NCBI GenBank assembly: GCA_944548615.1
Contig: OX155979.1
Coordinates: 13,197,766 to 13,261,765 of the forward strand
Length of the DNA stretch: 64,000 nucleotides
DNA from: Micropterix aruncella
Lineage: Eukaryota > Arthropoda > Insecta > Lepidoptera > Micropterigidae
Reading direction: 5' to 3'
Shown here one piece after another: positions 10,855 through 22,111 of the stretch. Made by a program: the position numbers and the translations under genes. The notes under the pieces are model-generated. The model did not search any database, was not told where the DNA came from, and was given only the letters and a program-made list of their open reading frames with translations. How positions within the stretch are numbered: position 1 is the first letter of the stretch; each line of letters starts with the position of its first letter.

Positions 10855-12060
10855 GGTAGCGAATGGTTTCGTGCAGCTTGGACCATAAGATTTTTTTGTT
10901 CTCGGATCGGCTCAACTCACGATTCAGCTCCTATTTAGAAACCTTCTTGTGTGGAAGGCTACCACGAGTAAGAGTCTCGCGTCTGGCCTCACGGCTGGTG
11001 GACCGGTTTCTCCTGGCGGGATTGCATCCCAGCGCTACTGGACGGTTTACGCAATGTTCGGCTATGCTAATCGGATGTGCACTTTGACGAATTGCTGAAG
11101 GAGTCTAGAGACTATGAGAATACACTGTCTCCTAAGCAGCGGGGGTGGATGTTGACCTGTCGTCAACTGCTCTAAAATCCACCATTAGGCCAGTGTTCAG
11201 CAAAGTAGGTGCCGCGGCACACCGGTGTACCATGGTCATTAGTTGGATGTGTTGCAGAAAAATTTACAAGTTTTGTGAAGATAATGCAACCTGCTCATAG
11301 CTGAGAGTTATGCGAACGAAGCGCTTCCTAGCACGCTTTATAGTGCACTTTCAAAGCGTGCTATTGCAAATCTTTTACCACTTGCCACAAGTTACTTATG
11401 TGAATTGGGGTCTTAACTCTCACTGCAATTAAATTACAAAAAAAAGAGAACGCCTGAGGACGATCGATGAAGAGAAGAGAGCAGCCTTATCAACGACTGC
11501 TCCAAATTTTGATCACCTTTGCTCAGTTAAGCACGCTCATATTTCTGATTAAACATCTTTGTATATTATATTGATTTTATTAATAAATAAATATTAAATA
11601 ATCATTGTTTTATTCTTTGAACCTCTAAATTTTTTTGATTTAGTGTACCTTGAACACAAAAAGATTGCGGAACACTGCATTAGGCTACCTGATCCTGAAT
11701 TCAGAGCCGGGCAAAAGATGTCTTTGGTCCCCGATAGATTCAAACTGAATCACCATTGAATTATGGCAGGTAGAGGCCGCGTAAGCGACTTCGGTCCTGT
11801 AACCAGTTGGGAGGAAGGAGGTATCGTGAAGGTTAATTCCAGACGGAGATATCCTACCAAAACTGGTTGCCAAGGAGCGGTAGCTCTACTGGGTTACCTG
11901 CCCAGGCTCATGGCTTTTTCTGGACGGTAGGTTTGTGCCGTCCCAGTCTTATACGCTCATCCCACGACTGAAAGAACGATCACATTTGTTATACCAGCCT
12001 ATGGTGACGGGTTCGCCTGTTGTAGTGGACACCGCCCAACTGTCCCACAATGAGTAACGA
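10855..12060 (+). repeat. GC-rich repeat subfamily B2
   Basis: The last part matches, in reverse, 15234-15332 plus 16029-16390. It ends GGTGACGGGTTCGCC..GTAGTGGACACC, the same kind of end as family B. 11190-11660 is an AT-rich interruption in which I see no feature. Confidence 0.55.
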
Positions 12061-12245
12061 AATTCACTTTTGCGCATTTGAGCATGTTATTTGGATGGGT
12101 TTATAAGTTTTTGTGATTATTCCGCTGGTTTATGTTTTAATTTCTTCAAGGCGAAATTTTTAACCTAGAAAAATACAGTTGACAGTTCGCAGTTGACATA
12201 TTGTGGGTCTTTCCCACTGATCATACTGAATATTTGAAGACTTAC

Positions 12246-12412
12246 CGTTTTAACGTGCGACACATCGTAATGGCACAGAGCGTTCTCTGCGTCGGTGAGG
12301 TCCACTGTTTCGATGGGCTCCATCTTGATCTGCCTGAGCAGCTGATCACACTTCTGCATCCTCACCTGCATCGGAAGCAGCTTCTTTAGTAGTACTGGAC
12401 TTACATTTGCAC
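12246..12412 (-). CDS. Exon 11: SUMO-site and SIM segment
   Basis: Completes G482 and encodes residues 483-537. It carries IKME (K511), a psi-K-x-E acceptor, followed a few residues later by VDLTD, which fits a SUMO-interacting motif. The acceptor is GACTGTTTCAG and the donor is ACG then GTAAGT, phase 0. Leu/Lys-rich residues 488-509 probably form a helix. Confidence 0.85.
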
Positions 12413-12469
12413 CTGAAACAGTCGTACCATTCAACTATGCATCCTTTTAATTATATTAAACAAGATAAA

Positions 12470-13060
12470 TAAATAAATGTACTTTCGAAGATATAGACAA
12501 ACTGGAAAAAGTTCAGAGAAGAACAACGAAGTTTGCGCTATTGCTGAGGAACAAAAGACTGAAAGAACATTAGGGTGGGTATCCATATTACGCACCAACT
12601 CTGCTCTGTAGTGGATACGTTGGCGTTTCTGGAGCGTGCGACTCCACGAGCGCTCCAAGCGGTGGTGGTAAATGCGCAAACACAAAGTGGTGCGCAGTGC
12701 GTTTGTGGAGGCGAGCAAAGTGGGACGTTGGTGGGTATGTCTCGCGCATCTCGTTCGGTGTCCAGTAAACGCGAATCCATCACTATTGACTGGGCCGAGG
12801 AGAAATGTCTAGCTCTGATCGAGGAGTACAGAAATTATACAGTGCTGTGGGATCCGAAGGATGATAAATTTAAAAATACATAGAGGTCACAATAAAAAAC
12901 TCAACTGTACAAAATTTAAATCTAATCTTTATAAGAAAGTTCTGCAAAATAGAGTGGTGGATATGTGGAATTAACTACCATTTGAAGTGATTAGTGCCAG
13001 CTCTTTTAATCAATTTAAAAACGCACTCGATCGGGTTGATGCAGGTTCGAGCAGGTTGAT
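12470..13060 (+). pseudogene. LINE C-terminal fragment split by a Harbinger piece
   Basis: 12475-12567 encodes DKLEKVQRRTTKF. After the insertion the frame resumes with KFKSNLYKKVLQNRVVDMWN and LPFEVISASSFNQFKN, matching the 20-22 kb element. Confidence 0.7.
12568..12882 (+). mobile_element. PIF/Harbinger-type fragment with a MADF start
   Basis: Begins GGGTGGGTATCC directly after TTA, as expected for Harbinger TSD and terminus. The frame at its end encodes WAEEKCLALIEEYRNYTVLW, the start of a MADF/Myb-like DNA-binding domain of the kind encoded beside Harbinger transposases. Truncated after about 25 residues of the domain. Confidence 0.6.
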
Positions 13061-13074
13061 GTCCTTGGCAAAAT

Positions 13075-13725
13075 AAGGATTCTAGATTTGAAAACCATAC
13101 TCGATCAGAGGACGAATGTAGGTTTTGTAAATTTTTAGAAATGTCGGTATCGTCAATACTTGAAAAGCTTTCTTTACCAAATATAGAAGTGAGATTGCCT
13201 GTTTTACGATGTTTTCAATATGGTTTGCCCATTTCAAGTTGTCCGTTATCGTTATACCAAGGTCTTTCTGTGCATTTGTGGTGGTTAAGCTGACCGATCC
13301 AAGTTGGTAGTCACTTTTAGGGTTGTTTTTTACCAAGGTGTAGAACTGTGCATTTCTTAGGGTTGGTTTTTATAACCCAGTCTTGAGTCCATTTTGTGAT
13401 TTCATCTAAAGCTTCTCTTAACGTTCCACTACTCAAAACAGCATCTGCAGTAAGCTTAACATCATCAGCGAAGTGGCTCATTGATATTCCAGCGATTTGG
13501 GGAAGATCAGAGATGAAGATCCCGAACAGGGTCGGAGCCAGAACGGAACCTTGAGGTACGCCGCTGACCGCTTAACGGAAATCCGATAATAGGCCCCCCA
13601 CTCTCACTTGGTATGTACGTCCCGTTAGGTAATTTTCCAGCCATGTCAGCAGTCTACCACGTATTCCGAGATGCTCTAGTTTTGCAAGGAGCCAATGGTG
13701 TGGCACTGTATGAAATGCTTTTACT
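13075..13725 (-). pseudogene. LINE reverse transcriptase palm fragment
   Basis: The minus strand encodes HHWLLAKLEHLGIRGRLLTWL, then SGVPQGSVLAPTLFGIFISDLP, MSHFADDVKLTA (catalytic FADD) and KKCTVLHLG. One frameshift near 13335 is followed by KDLGITITDNLKWANHIE and EIYKTYIRPLIEYG-like sequence. Inactive fragment. Confidence 0.85.
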
Positions 13726-13849
13726 TTAGATTATTGTGATTAACATATTAAATAAAATTATTAGTTTTTCGGATTGGCCGGCAGGACTCGCTACCGGCAA
13801 AGGAAGTGGTAACGGCTGAGGAAATTTGATTTTAGTGGTTAGTTCTCAC

Positions 13850-13939
13850 CTTTAGTTTTATCCTTAGGTAGACAGGTCTCCCTGTGTTTCATAAGCATCT
13901 TATACCTGGCGTACTTCCTGTTACAATTGTCACATTTGC
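13850..13939 (-). CDS. Exon 10: finger 5
   Basis: Completes G452 and encodes residues 453-481, the fifth finger: C454, C457, H470, C474, again C2HC. The acceptor is AACGTTTCAG and the donor is GTGAGAAC. A 90-base exon that is in phase on both sides. It was too short to appear as an open frame of its own. Confidence 0.87.
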
Positions 13940-14238
13940 CTGAAACGTTAGTAGATGGTAAACGTTAATATCTAAATATATTTAAAGGTTTACAAGTTTA
14001 ATAATTGAAATTTTAAAATGATTGGTTGAAAATGAAGAATTTGAAAATGAAACCTAAAAATTGTGGTTATTATATCCGATAAAATCAGTTAAATCGAAGA
14101 GAATAAAACAGAAGTTTGAAAATCTAATGAAAATAAATTAACCCCTGGAGCCTCAATTGGCCGATATCGGCCACAACACGATTCAGACGTGACGAGAGTT
14201 TTAATTTAATTTGTTTTATTTTATTATGGTTTATTATG

Positions 14239-14764
14239 TTAACCCCTTGAGTATGATACGACCAAATCTGGTTCTGAAACAATTATCCGTTGAGTATGAT
14301 ACGACCAGATCTGGTTCCGCGTTTTTTTCACTTCTTTGACGTTCTCATATCCTACTAATATTATAAACGCGAAAGTTTTTATGTATGTATGGATGTTTGT
14401 TACTCTTTCACGCAAAAACTACTGAATGGATTTTGATGAAACTTTACAATAATATAGCTTACACATCAGAATAACACATAGGCTATAATTTATAATGATA
14501 TATGGTTTTCTATCATCATTATCGCAATTTTCCATCACCACGCGGGTGAAACCGCTGGGTGCAGCTAGTTTATTCATAATTATCTAATTGTTTTACAAAA
14601 TGATATTTCAATATTCTATATTTCAATGCAATCATTGTGCAGTTGTTCTTTTTATGATTGGTGTAGTAGTTTCGTAGTTATAGTACTTTAAGGTCTATGT
14701 CGCCGAAAATCCTGCAAAAGAGACAGATGCATCCATGAAAATACCCATTTACTCCAAGGGTTAA
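14239..14764 (+). mobile_element. TTAA element family A, copy 2, carrying a Helitron
   Basis: Has the same ends and paired palindromes as copy 1. It is split at 14350 by a 219-bp Helitron. Confidence 0.83.
14350..14568 (+). mobile_element. Non-autonomous Helitron with exact empty site
   Basis: Begins TCCTACTAATATTATAAA and ends GCAGCTAG, inserted between A and T with no duplication. The empty site CTCATATTTATTCAT is intact in family A copies at 36 kb. It contains CTACTGAATGGATTTTGATG, common to arthropod Helitrons. Confidence 0.88.
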
Positions 14765-15064
14765 TATGTTGTAATTGAATTATGGGTACAGTGGTTTGCC
14801 AGTAATTAATGTTTTGATGAGACGATGTCAATTCAATTTTTTTACTAATTTTTACTAAAATTTTTTGGGACATCAACTTGTCAATCGGCTGAGGGGCCGA
14901 GGCCTGAAGGGTTAACGAGTATATTATAGCCAATATCTGGAAAAGAGATGCCTTGCTCAAGCAAGAAATTTGAGAAAGTTTATGATATTGTGTATCTTTT
15001 GTGGATTTTTTTCAAAATATTTTGTAGAAATGGTTACGAGTAAAATGTATTATAAATGTGGTAC

Positions 15065-15192
15065 CTCCGGGTCGGCCGTCAACTCCTGGACACTTGTGTC
15101 GGTCCATCCAGTTCTTGGTGGGGAATTTGCCCAGGCACTCTGGACATTCTAGATCGGGGACCTCGCTATCGGGAACACACTGATCAAAGTGC
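15065..15192 (-). CDS. Exon 9: end of finger 3 and finger 4
   Basis: Completes K409 and encodes residues 410-451. Finger 3 ends with H410 and C414, making it C2HC. Finger 4 is C425, C428, H441, C443, with an unusually short H-x-C spacing. The acceptor is TTTTTCAACAG and the donor is GTACCAC. It starts and ends inside codons that match exons 8 and 10. Confidence 0.88.
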
Positions 15193-15233
15193 CTGTTGAA
15201 AAATAAATAAATAAAGGAATGTTCTGAACCTAC

Positions 15234-16390
15234 AGTATGGCGGTGTCGACTACAACGGGCGAACCCGTCCCCCAGGCTGGTATAACGATATGTGATTGTT
15301 CTTTCAGCCGTGGGATGAGCGTAGAAGACTAGTTAGTTAGTTTTCCTGGGCTATGCGTGGCTCATGTTTCTATTTATGTTACTCCAGCCAACTTAGGCTG
15401 TCCCAGAAGGTTAGCAGCCTGTTTGGGTTGCTACAGGCCTCCGGGACGGATGCTGGAGATTGTAGTATTTTTGCCCGTTGCTCTGCCACGCTCCTGCATT
15501 CCATGAGCACATGCTGTGGCGTTTCTTCTTCCTCCATGCATCCTCTGCTATCTGTCACACCTATGGTAAACAGGTGTTTGTTTAGGGGACAGTGGCCTGG
15601 CATAGTACCTATGACTTTACGGATTTTGTCCCTTTTTAATCTGGTGAGGTTGCGGGCAAGTTTTTTAGACGCTTCCGGAACCTCGTTCTTTGTTTGCCTG
15701 CATCCTGCGTTTTTTTTCCATTCTTTAAGGTGGGTTTCGTCAGTGTTCCTGCGAAGGCATGTTTTTATTTGGGCCTGGGGTATGGGCATCGAGGGTTCCG
15801 GTCCATATACTATTTCCTTTGATCCCCTTTTGGCCAGTTCGTCTGCCGCGTCGTTGCCCAGTGAGTCGCTGTGCCCTTTAATCCATTGCAGGGTCACTCT
15901 ATTTGACCCTGCAATGGATTGAAGCGCATTGTGGCATTCCAGTACAAGGACAGAGGTTATAGTATTTTTTGCTAGCGCTTGTAGCACGGAGGCACTGTCG
16001 GAGACAAATTTCAAGCTTAGGTCTCCAAGCGTAGAAGACTAGAGAAAAGACAATCTACTGTCTAGTTCGCCAACAGCCCATTAGAGTTCCACGCCTTACG
16101 GCGAGGCACCGGAAAAGGTAACTAACATGCAGCCTCGCTCCCTAACTACCAGTTTTCGTAGGATATCTCTGTCTGGAGTTAACCTTCAGGATACCTCCTC
16201 CATCCTCCCGACTGATTACAGGTCCAAAGTCGCTTACGCGACCTCTACCTGTTGTATTACAGCGGTAATTCAGTTTGAATTTATTGCGGACCTGGGCGTT
16301 CTTTGCCCGTAGTGCCAAAACGGGATCGAATGGCCCAGGGTCATTTCAAGAGTGGCATGACAACAGGTCAACATCCACCCCCGCTGCTTA
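15234..16390 (-). repeat. GC-rich B2 repeat, split by a LINE
   Basis: Reverse copy of the 11.1-12.05 kb repeat; the LINE at 15333-16028 divides it. A fragment of the same type follows to about 16390. Confidence 0.6.
15333..16028 (-). pseudogene. 5'-truncated LINE: RNase H and C-terminal zinc knuckle
   Basis: The minus frame (from about 16014 to 15379) encodes FVSDSASVL, LQWIKGHSDSLGNDAADELA (RNase H) and, near the end, a cysteine/histidine segment around EEEETPQHVLMEC. It has 14-bp duplications GCGTAGAAGACTAG at 15319-15332 and 16029-16042 and a TTAG-repeat tail. The open frame is 211 codons but lacks the RT. Confidence 0.88.
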
Positions 16391-16715
16391 GGAGACAGTG
16401 GGCCCGATTGCGCTTCTTTGTGAACTAAAACTAAAATTAGTCCAAGCGAACGAGACAGAGCAATACGTTAAAGCGGAATATGAAACGAACGATCGTCGAT
16501 AAATACTACCTGCCGAAGTTATACTTGTCCAAATAAATTCGAGCATATTTCGTGCGCTGTAAGATTTGACCTTGGCGGGCAGTTTTAATGCGAAAAAGTG
16601 ACAACCGGTCATCTCACTCTCCGCTCTAGCGTATTGCCCTGTCTCGTTCACACGGACTAATTTCCGATTTTAGTTTACGAAGAAACGCAATCGAGCCCAG
16701 TATATACATAAAGAA

Positions 16716-17465
16716 ATGATTGTGTCCACACTCTTAACGCCTATACTTGTCTACGGTGATGTTTGTTATATAGATGCCAGTGAGGTTATTTCAAATAAGC
16801 TGGAGCGTCTGCATAATATCTTCCTCAGGTATATTTTAAATTTGCAAAAATTAGACCACGTTAGCTGCTTTCGTGAGCAACTTCATTGGCTTCCTATTCG
16901 CGATCGAAGAAATTTGCATACTTGTCGCTACTCTACAACATACTCAATAACCCCACTTCACCGTCCTATCTCAAGGAGAATTTCCACCCTTTGGGAGGCC
17001 ACGGTCTTCCACTTCGATCGAGCCGGGATAACACACTCGCTATTCCGATACATCATTCTTCTGTTTACAGCCCATTCTGCTCGTTTATAGAATCAGCTCC
17101 CTCACTCTATCAGGCATGCAACTTCGTTGCATACTTTCAAAAAGTTGTTGAAGAAACATTTATTTTTACACAGCCACTAACCAAATACCTCATCACCTTG
17201 ACCTCTCCTTTATCCTTCCCTGGGCAACCTTAGCATAAGTTACTGACATATATTTGTATAAGTTTATTTTAAATTTAACTTTACTACTTCTTTGTGTATT
17301 GTACTGTGAAAATTAGGAATTATTTTATTAAATGGTTGACTGTAAGTTATCGCTATAGCAACAAGTCCGCCATTTGTGCATAAATTGTCTTTTTTTATAA
17401 AACCAGTGTAATATTCATTAAGGTTTGTTTTTATAGCAAAATAAAGTTATTCTATTCTATTCTAT
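16716..17465 (+). pseudogene. CR1-like LINE C-terminus and 3' end
   Basis: Encodes LERLHNIFLRYIL, HWLPIRDRRN, then in another frame LLYNILNNPTSPSYLKENF. The 3' untranslated region ends in AATAAAG and TTCTA repeats. The same family is at 45.27-45.86 kb and 36.4-36.8 kb. Confidence 0.75.
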
Positions 17466-17514
17466 TTCCATATGACACTGTTTTGTAAATGATTACGATT
17501 CAACTCTGACTTAC

Positions 17515-17700
17515 TTGAGATATCCAGTGAGGAATTTGAAGTCTGCGACGCATTTATGGCAATGGTAGAAAGTGTCGGAGGTACGATGCCACTTATGGTG
17601 GGTGGACAACTCCTCCGCGGATAGGAACCATTCGCGGCACGCGTTACAGCATACCTTGTCCGGTGTGAAGGTAACCGCGTGCGCCGATTTCATATGCGAT
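17515..17700 (-). CDS. Exon 8: end of finger 1, finger 2, start of finger 3
   Basis: Completes codon 347 (Ala) and encodes residues 348-408. It has H349 and H354 of finger 1, then finger 2 (C365, C368, H381, H385), then C394 and C397 of finger 3. The acceptor is TTGTTGTCAG and the donor is GTAAGTCAG. The finger linkers are not the TGEKP type, as is common in ZAD proteins. Confidence 0.9.
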
Positions 17701-17769
17701 CTGACAACAAAATTAAACATTTCGTTTGTTTATAAATCAGTTACAAAACATCGACTGAGCTGAAATAGT

Positions 17770-17925
17770 AGTATAGATACAAATGGAGCTGCCATTAAAT
17801 TCACCAACCAGAATCGGGTCCATAGTAATATTATTAATCGAGAAAGCTTCAGATTGGATTCTGGAGGTCGATTCGGTCTCTAAGCAGTATAAATTTCCTA
17901 AAAGTCTCAGATGCATACAATACAA
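17770..17925 (+). repeat. Two joined family C scraps
   Basis: A reversed 3' terminus (GGAGCTGCCATTAAATTCACC) is joined to a forward piece encoding IEKASDWILEVDSVSKQYKF. A short CAATA microsatellite follows. Confidence 0.6.
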
Positions 17926-18239
17926 TACAATACAATCAACTACTCCAGTAGATAGGCATTCCTACACTTGGATGCGTCACAAAATTAAATGCTAAACATT
18001 TCATTATTATAAACATAACTATCGTGATAGTTGTCATGGCTGTAATATTATATTCAATATTACCTACATACAAATTATCAAAATATGCTAATGTCAGGGA
18101 GAATAATATATTAAAATAGAAATGCAAATTCTATGTAGAATAATCAAAAAATATATATTTTATTGCCAATCCAGCAATATGCCTTCGTATTTTTTTTAAA
18201 AAAATGAATTTAATTATATGAAAATTAGAATGTCAGCTA

Positions 18240-18730
18240 TCATAATACCATTATGTTTAAAACTTTACGCATTTCATTAATCATCAACATGGAAAATAAA
18301 TTCAAAATTTTCAAACTCCCTTATACCATAAATTGGGTTTCTTACCAAATTATGTATAATTATCTTTTTAAATTGGTCCTCTCCAAGGCTTTTCATTTGC
18401 TCTGGAATCTTATTATAGAAGGACAAATTTTGGTGAATAAAGCTGTTTCGCACTTTGCTAAGTCGCTGTCGGTTTATGTGGAGATTGGATTTATTCCTCG
18501 TATCGTGATGATGAAAATCACTATTCACCGGAGCTTCTGTTAGGTGTCTACGAGCGTACATAATATTTTGGTAGATGTAAGAAGAAAATAGAGTCATTAT
18601 TCCTGATTTTACAAATAGCGGCTTACAAGAACTTCTTGGTGAGACTCTATATAAACTGCGTACCGCTCTTTTCTGGAGGAGAAAAATTCTTTTTGAGTTT
18701 GGTGCCATTCCCCAAAACAGTAGGCCATAC
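18240..18730 (-). pseudogene. LINE C-terminal domain fragment
   Basis: 143 open codons: LLQKRAVRSLYRVSPRSSC, YIYQNIMYARRH, HDTRNKSNL and LSFYNKIPEQMKSLGEDQF, the C-terminal layout of several LINE clades. No RT catalytic part remains. Confidence 0.8.
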
Positions 18731-18754
18731 GTTATTAGGGAGTAACCCTGACGT

Positions 18755-18925
18755 CCAGATATAACTATTTAGTCTCTTTTACTCTCTATGTCAGAAGATG
18801 GCCCTTATCGTAGAATTAACTGTTCCATGGGAATCAAATATCCCAAAAGACCACGAATACAAATTAAATAAATACCATGATCTGGCAAATGCCGTCACCC
18901 GGAACAGCTTCACTATACTGCACTG
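18755..18925 (+). repeat. Family C LINE endonuclease-domain scrap
   Basis: Encodes ALIVELTVPWESNIPKDHEY and KYHDLANAVTRN, matching residues of the copies at 40.6 and 51.7 kb. Confidence 0.75.
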
Positions 18926-19074
18926 ATTGATTAGGATTGAACTGAAATGAGTATGATTAAATAAATTATATTTATTTCAATTGTTCAAAACTTCTGTGTA
19001 TACTATATTAGATGTAATGTTATTATTTGGTACCAAAATATATCATCTTTCAGGAGTTCCAACCCGAGATACGG

Positions 19075-19607
19075 TTGCGGTTCCATACCTATGTCGTATT
19101 ATCTCTTTAACCATTTATGCAGTAAAAAGGAAATTATATGCAGTAAAAGGGAAAAAACTTTTGTTTTAAATACTTGAGACGATAAATTTACTTATTTTGA
19201 TAGGAATTCATAATTGTTGATAATATGGCCAATAAACATGACCTAACGATTAAAATTATTTTTTTAATATAAAAAACTACTTTTTGTGACTTAAATATAA
19301 AAGTTAGTCATATGCTGTCGCTGACTTCTTTGTAGGCATTATCAATCTCTGCAACTTTTCTCTACAACTCAATCATATATCTGTCATCGTTAAAGCAGCA
19401 TTCGTAGGAAACGTTTTCATTCGACCATTTTTTCTCCGACTTATTTTGCAAATCCGACTACCACGAGTCTTTTTATTTTTCGGATTAATATATAGCCTAT
19501 GACACTCACAAATAACGTGGCTTTCTATAGGTAAAAGAATTTTCAAAATCGGTTCAGTAGATACAGAGATTACAAACGTTACCTCTTTATAATATTAGTA
19601 TAGATAA
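19075..19607 (-). mobile_element. Helitron fragment
   Basis: In reverse it begins near TACTAATATTATAAAGAGG and holds CTACTGAACCGATTTTG. The left portion matches bases 1-90 of the window in reverse. Confidence 0.5.
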
Positions 19608-19616
19608 CAGTGGCTT

Positions 19617-19713
19617 ATTCAATGGCAGTGGATATAGAAATAGAGCCGATAATTGAATAAATACAGATAATACAAAAAACGCCGATCGGCGTGCATGGCC
19701 ACCCAGGGGTTAA
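19617..19713 (-). mobile_element. TTAA element end (family O)
   Basis: Reading inward from TTAA at 19710-19713, the perfect palindrome ACGCCGATCGGCGT lies at bases 22-35. The other terminus is not identified. Confidence 0.5.
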
Positions 19714-19758
19714 ATTGGTCCAACTATCGTCAGATACAAAAAAAAGTAATTTACTCAC

Positions 19759-19976
19759 GCGAGAGCTTTGGGAGTGGGCAATTTAATCGTACAGACTTCA
19801 CACGGTAGCTTGGGTTCCTCCTCTTTCTTCTTTGGCGGAGGCTTGGGTGATGCTTTAGCGGGCAGCGGTTTGGGTGGCGGTTTGGGCGGCGCTTTAGTCG
19901 GCAGGGCTTTGGGTGACGCTTTCGTCGCCTGCACTTTCGCAGCTTGCTTGACCACCGCGGGCGACTGCCTTGTGAC
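19759..19976 (-). CDS. Exon 7: Lys/Ala/Pro repeat and first half of zinc finger 1
   Basis: Encodes residues 275-346 plus two bases of codon 347. An irregular KAPPKPPPKPLPAKASPKP tract precedes an acidic KEEE and the first finger cysteines CEVC (C333, C336). The acceptor is CCCGTTAG and the donor is GTGAGTAA. The finger is cut between its knuckle and its helix; exon 8 supplies the two histidines. Confidence 0.87.
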
Positions 19977-20560
19977 CTAACGGGATAAAACACGCCATCT
20001 TAAATACTACAGTTCACACACGAAAATATCCAAGCATTAACTGACAATATTTTCTGGCAAACGCCAAACTAGAAGCAGTCAAGCAACAAAAAGATCCCGG
20101 AATAACAATTACTGATGATCTCAAACGGGAGAAACACATAATTGCAATTGCTAAAAGAGCCAATTCTACTTTCTATCTAATAAGGAAGGCTTTCCAACAT
20201 CTGCCAATAGAGGTTTTTACCGAGATCTACAAGGCATATGTGAGACCTATTCTTGAGTATGGCTATCAGATCTGGAACCCTTACTTTTGCAAAGATGTAG
20301 ATATTCTGAAAAGGTTCAGCAAAGGGCAACCAAAATGCCAGTGGGCCTGAAGAATAGGAATTATGAAGATCGTTTGAAATTACTTGGAATTACTACACTC
20401 AAACAAAGAAGACAAAGAGGGGACCTGATTGAGACATATACAATTCTAACACATTATTACGATGTACCTGCACTGAAGAATATTTACAAATTCAACGTCA
20501 ACACAAATCTTCGAGGTCACACCAAAAAACTCAACCGTACAAAATTTAAATCTAATCCTC

Positions 20561-21974
20561 TTAACCCCTCACGTTGCGAGGTAAAAACTCACCTATCACT
20601 TTTGCGCGCGACATATTCGCGCAAAAAATCGACGCGAGTCAACGGCCTTGAGAAAAACGATCATAACTTATAAACCACTAAACGGAATAAAAAAAGATAA
20701 AGAGAAAAATGATCGCATTGAAATTTGACATATAAAACATTATAACCTTATCTCGTAAAACAATTAAGATAATAATGAATAAATATTACAAAATTGGCAA
20801 ACTGAAAAAAACTCGCCTATAAAATCATTTCGATTTTTTTGTAAATACAGTTTTTGTAAATACAGTTATGTTCTTTATTAAATGCTTTACCAAAACGATA
20901 TTTTTTTTTTACTTATTTGCATACAAAAATACGGAAAAAATATTTATTTATTCAGCCAAGAAAAATTTTATTCATTCTCGTAAAAAAAATTTTTTTTAAT
21001 TTTTAATTTGTGACTACTTATGGTATTTTTTTATATGAAATTCTTTCAAAATAACTTTATTACTACATCACTTCTTCTTAGAAATCACACCAGAACTTTG
21101 ACCTTTGTCTGATATTATAGAAAAATCTAAAGTTTTGAGAGTTTCCGCGTCCGAACCTAATAATAAACTTTGAATGCCCATAATATAAAATTCGTTAGAT
21201 TTTTTCAATTATATTGTCTTATCATAGACTTATTATATGTCTAATAACTAATTACTATACTCCAAAGAGTCACATTTCATCGAAAAACTATGGAAAATCG
21301 CACTTTTATCTCTCATAGTAATTATCAAAACAAGTTTCATTTTCGCGAGCCATATTAGAAAAACAACATATAATGTTCAAAATACGCCTAATTATGTGAT
21401 AACTTAGGATGTAAATGAAGCAATACCTATTTTATTAGTAAATTAAAGCGACATTACGTCATGTTTCGCGATATATAGGGATATTTCACAAACATTACAA
21501 AATAAAAACGGCCATTTTTTCGCGAGCCGTGTGTTGTTGCCAAAGTGTTTTCTTCGAAAATTCGTGAAAAACAGCAAATGGATTGTCTAAATTGAATAAT
21601 CCTAATGCCTAAACTACTTAAAAATGGAAATTACTCACTTTTATCCGGTATACACTGCACTTATATCCACAAAACACTTCACAAAACAAACATTTCGCGG
21701 AACTACGCGGCCGCCGCGCGCTGGCCGATCGGCGACTGTCGTCTGACGTTTATTCTGACTTTTTAATTAGCCGATCGATATTATCGCCGCTGGCCGCGGG
21801 ATTAAAGATTATTCGGCCATGTATTTCAACCGTCAGAAAGCATAAAGTACGACGATTCGAATCGTAAATTGCATTTTTCGCAGCGGCGAGCGCGATATCC
21901 AAAATCGGATGTTACGGATTGTAGGCGGCCGCCATACATGTCCCCAAATGGATGTTACGTGCTCAGCGGGTTAA
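20561..21974 (-). mobile_element. TTAA element family F, copy 1 (1.4 kb)
   Basis: Starts TTAACCCCTCACGTTGCG and ends AGCACG-type sequence then GCGGGTTAA on the right in reverse (TTAACCCGCTGAGCACGTAA). From the right end the imperfect palindromes are centred at 28/29 and 71/72 (ATCCGATTTTGGAT). The empty site is visible in the LINE at 12.9 kb. No open frame; the right third is GC-rich. Confidence 0.8.
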
Positions 21975-22111
21975 GAACGTTCTGCCAAATAGAGTGGTGG
22001 ACATGTGGAATAAACTACCAGTTGAAGTGATTAGTGCAATCTCTGTCAATCAATTTAAAAACAGACTCGATTTGTATCTAAAAACTTGTTAATGTTGTTT
22101 ACACTACATTG

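Larger units (their letters stand above)
14138..14915 (+). mobile_element. TTAA element family I, copy with a nested family A element
   Basis: The same ends and palindrome (TTGGCCGATATCGGCCA, axis at 28/29) as 9024-9591. Family A sits at a different internal TTAA here than in the 9-kb copy. Confidence 0.8.

Noticed and set aside
19768..19980. Glycine-rich plus-strand frame
   Set aside because: It is antisense to the Lys/Pro repeat of exon 7.
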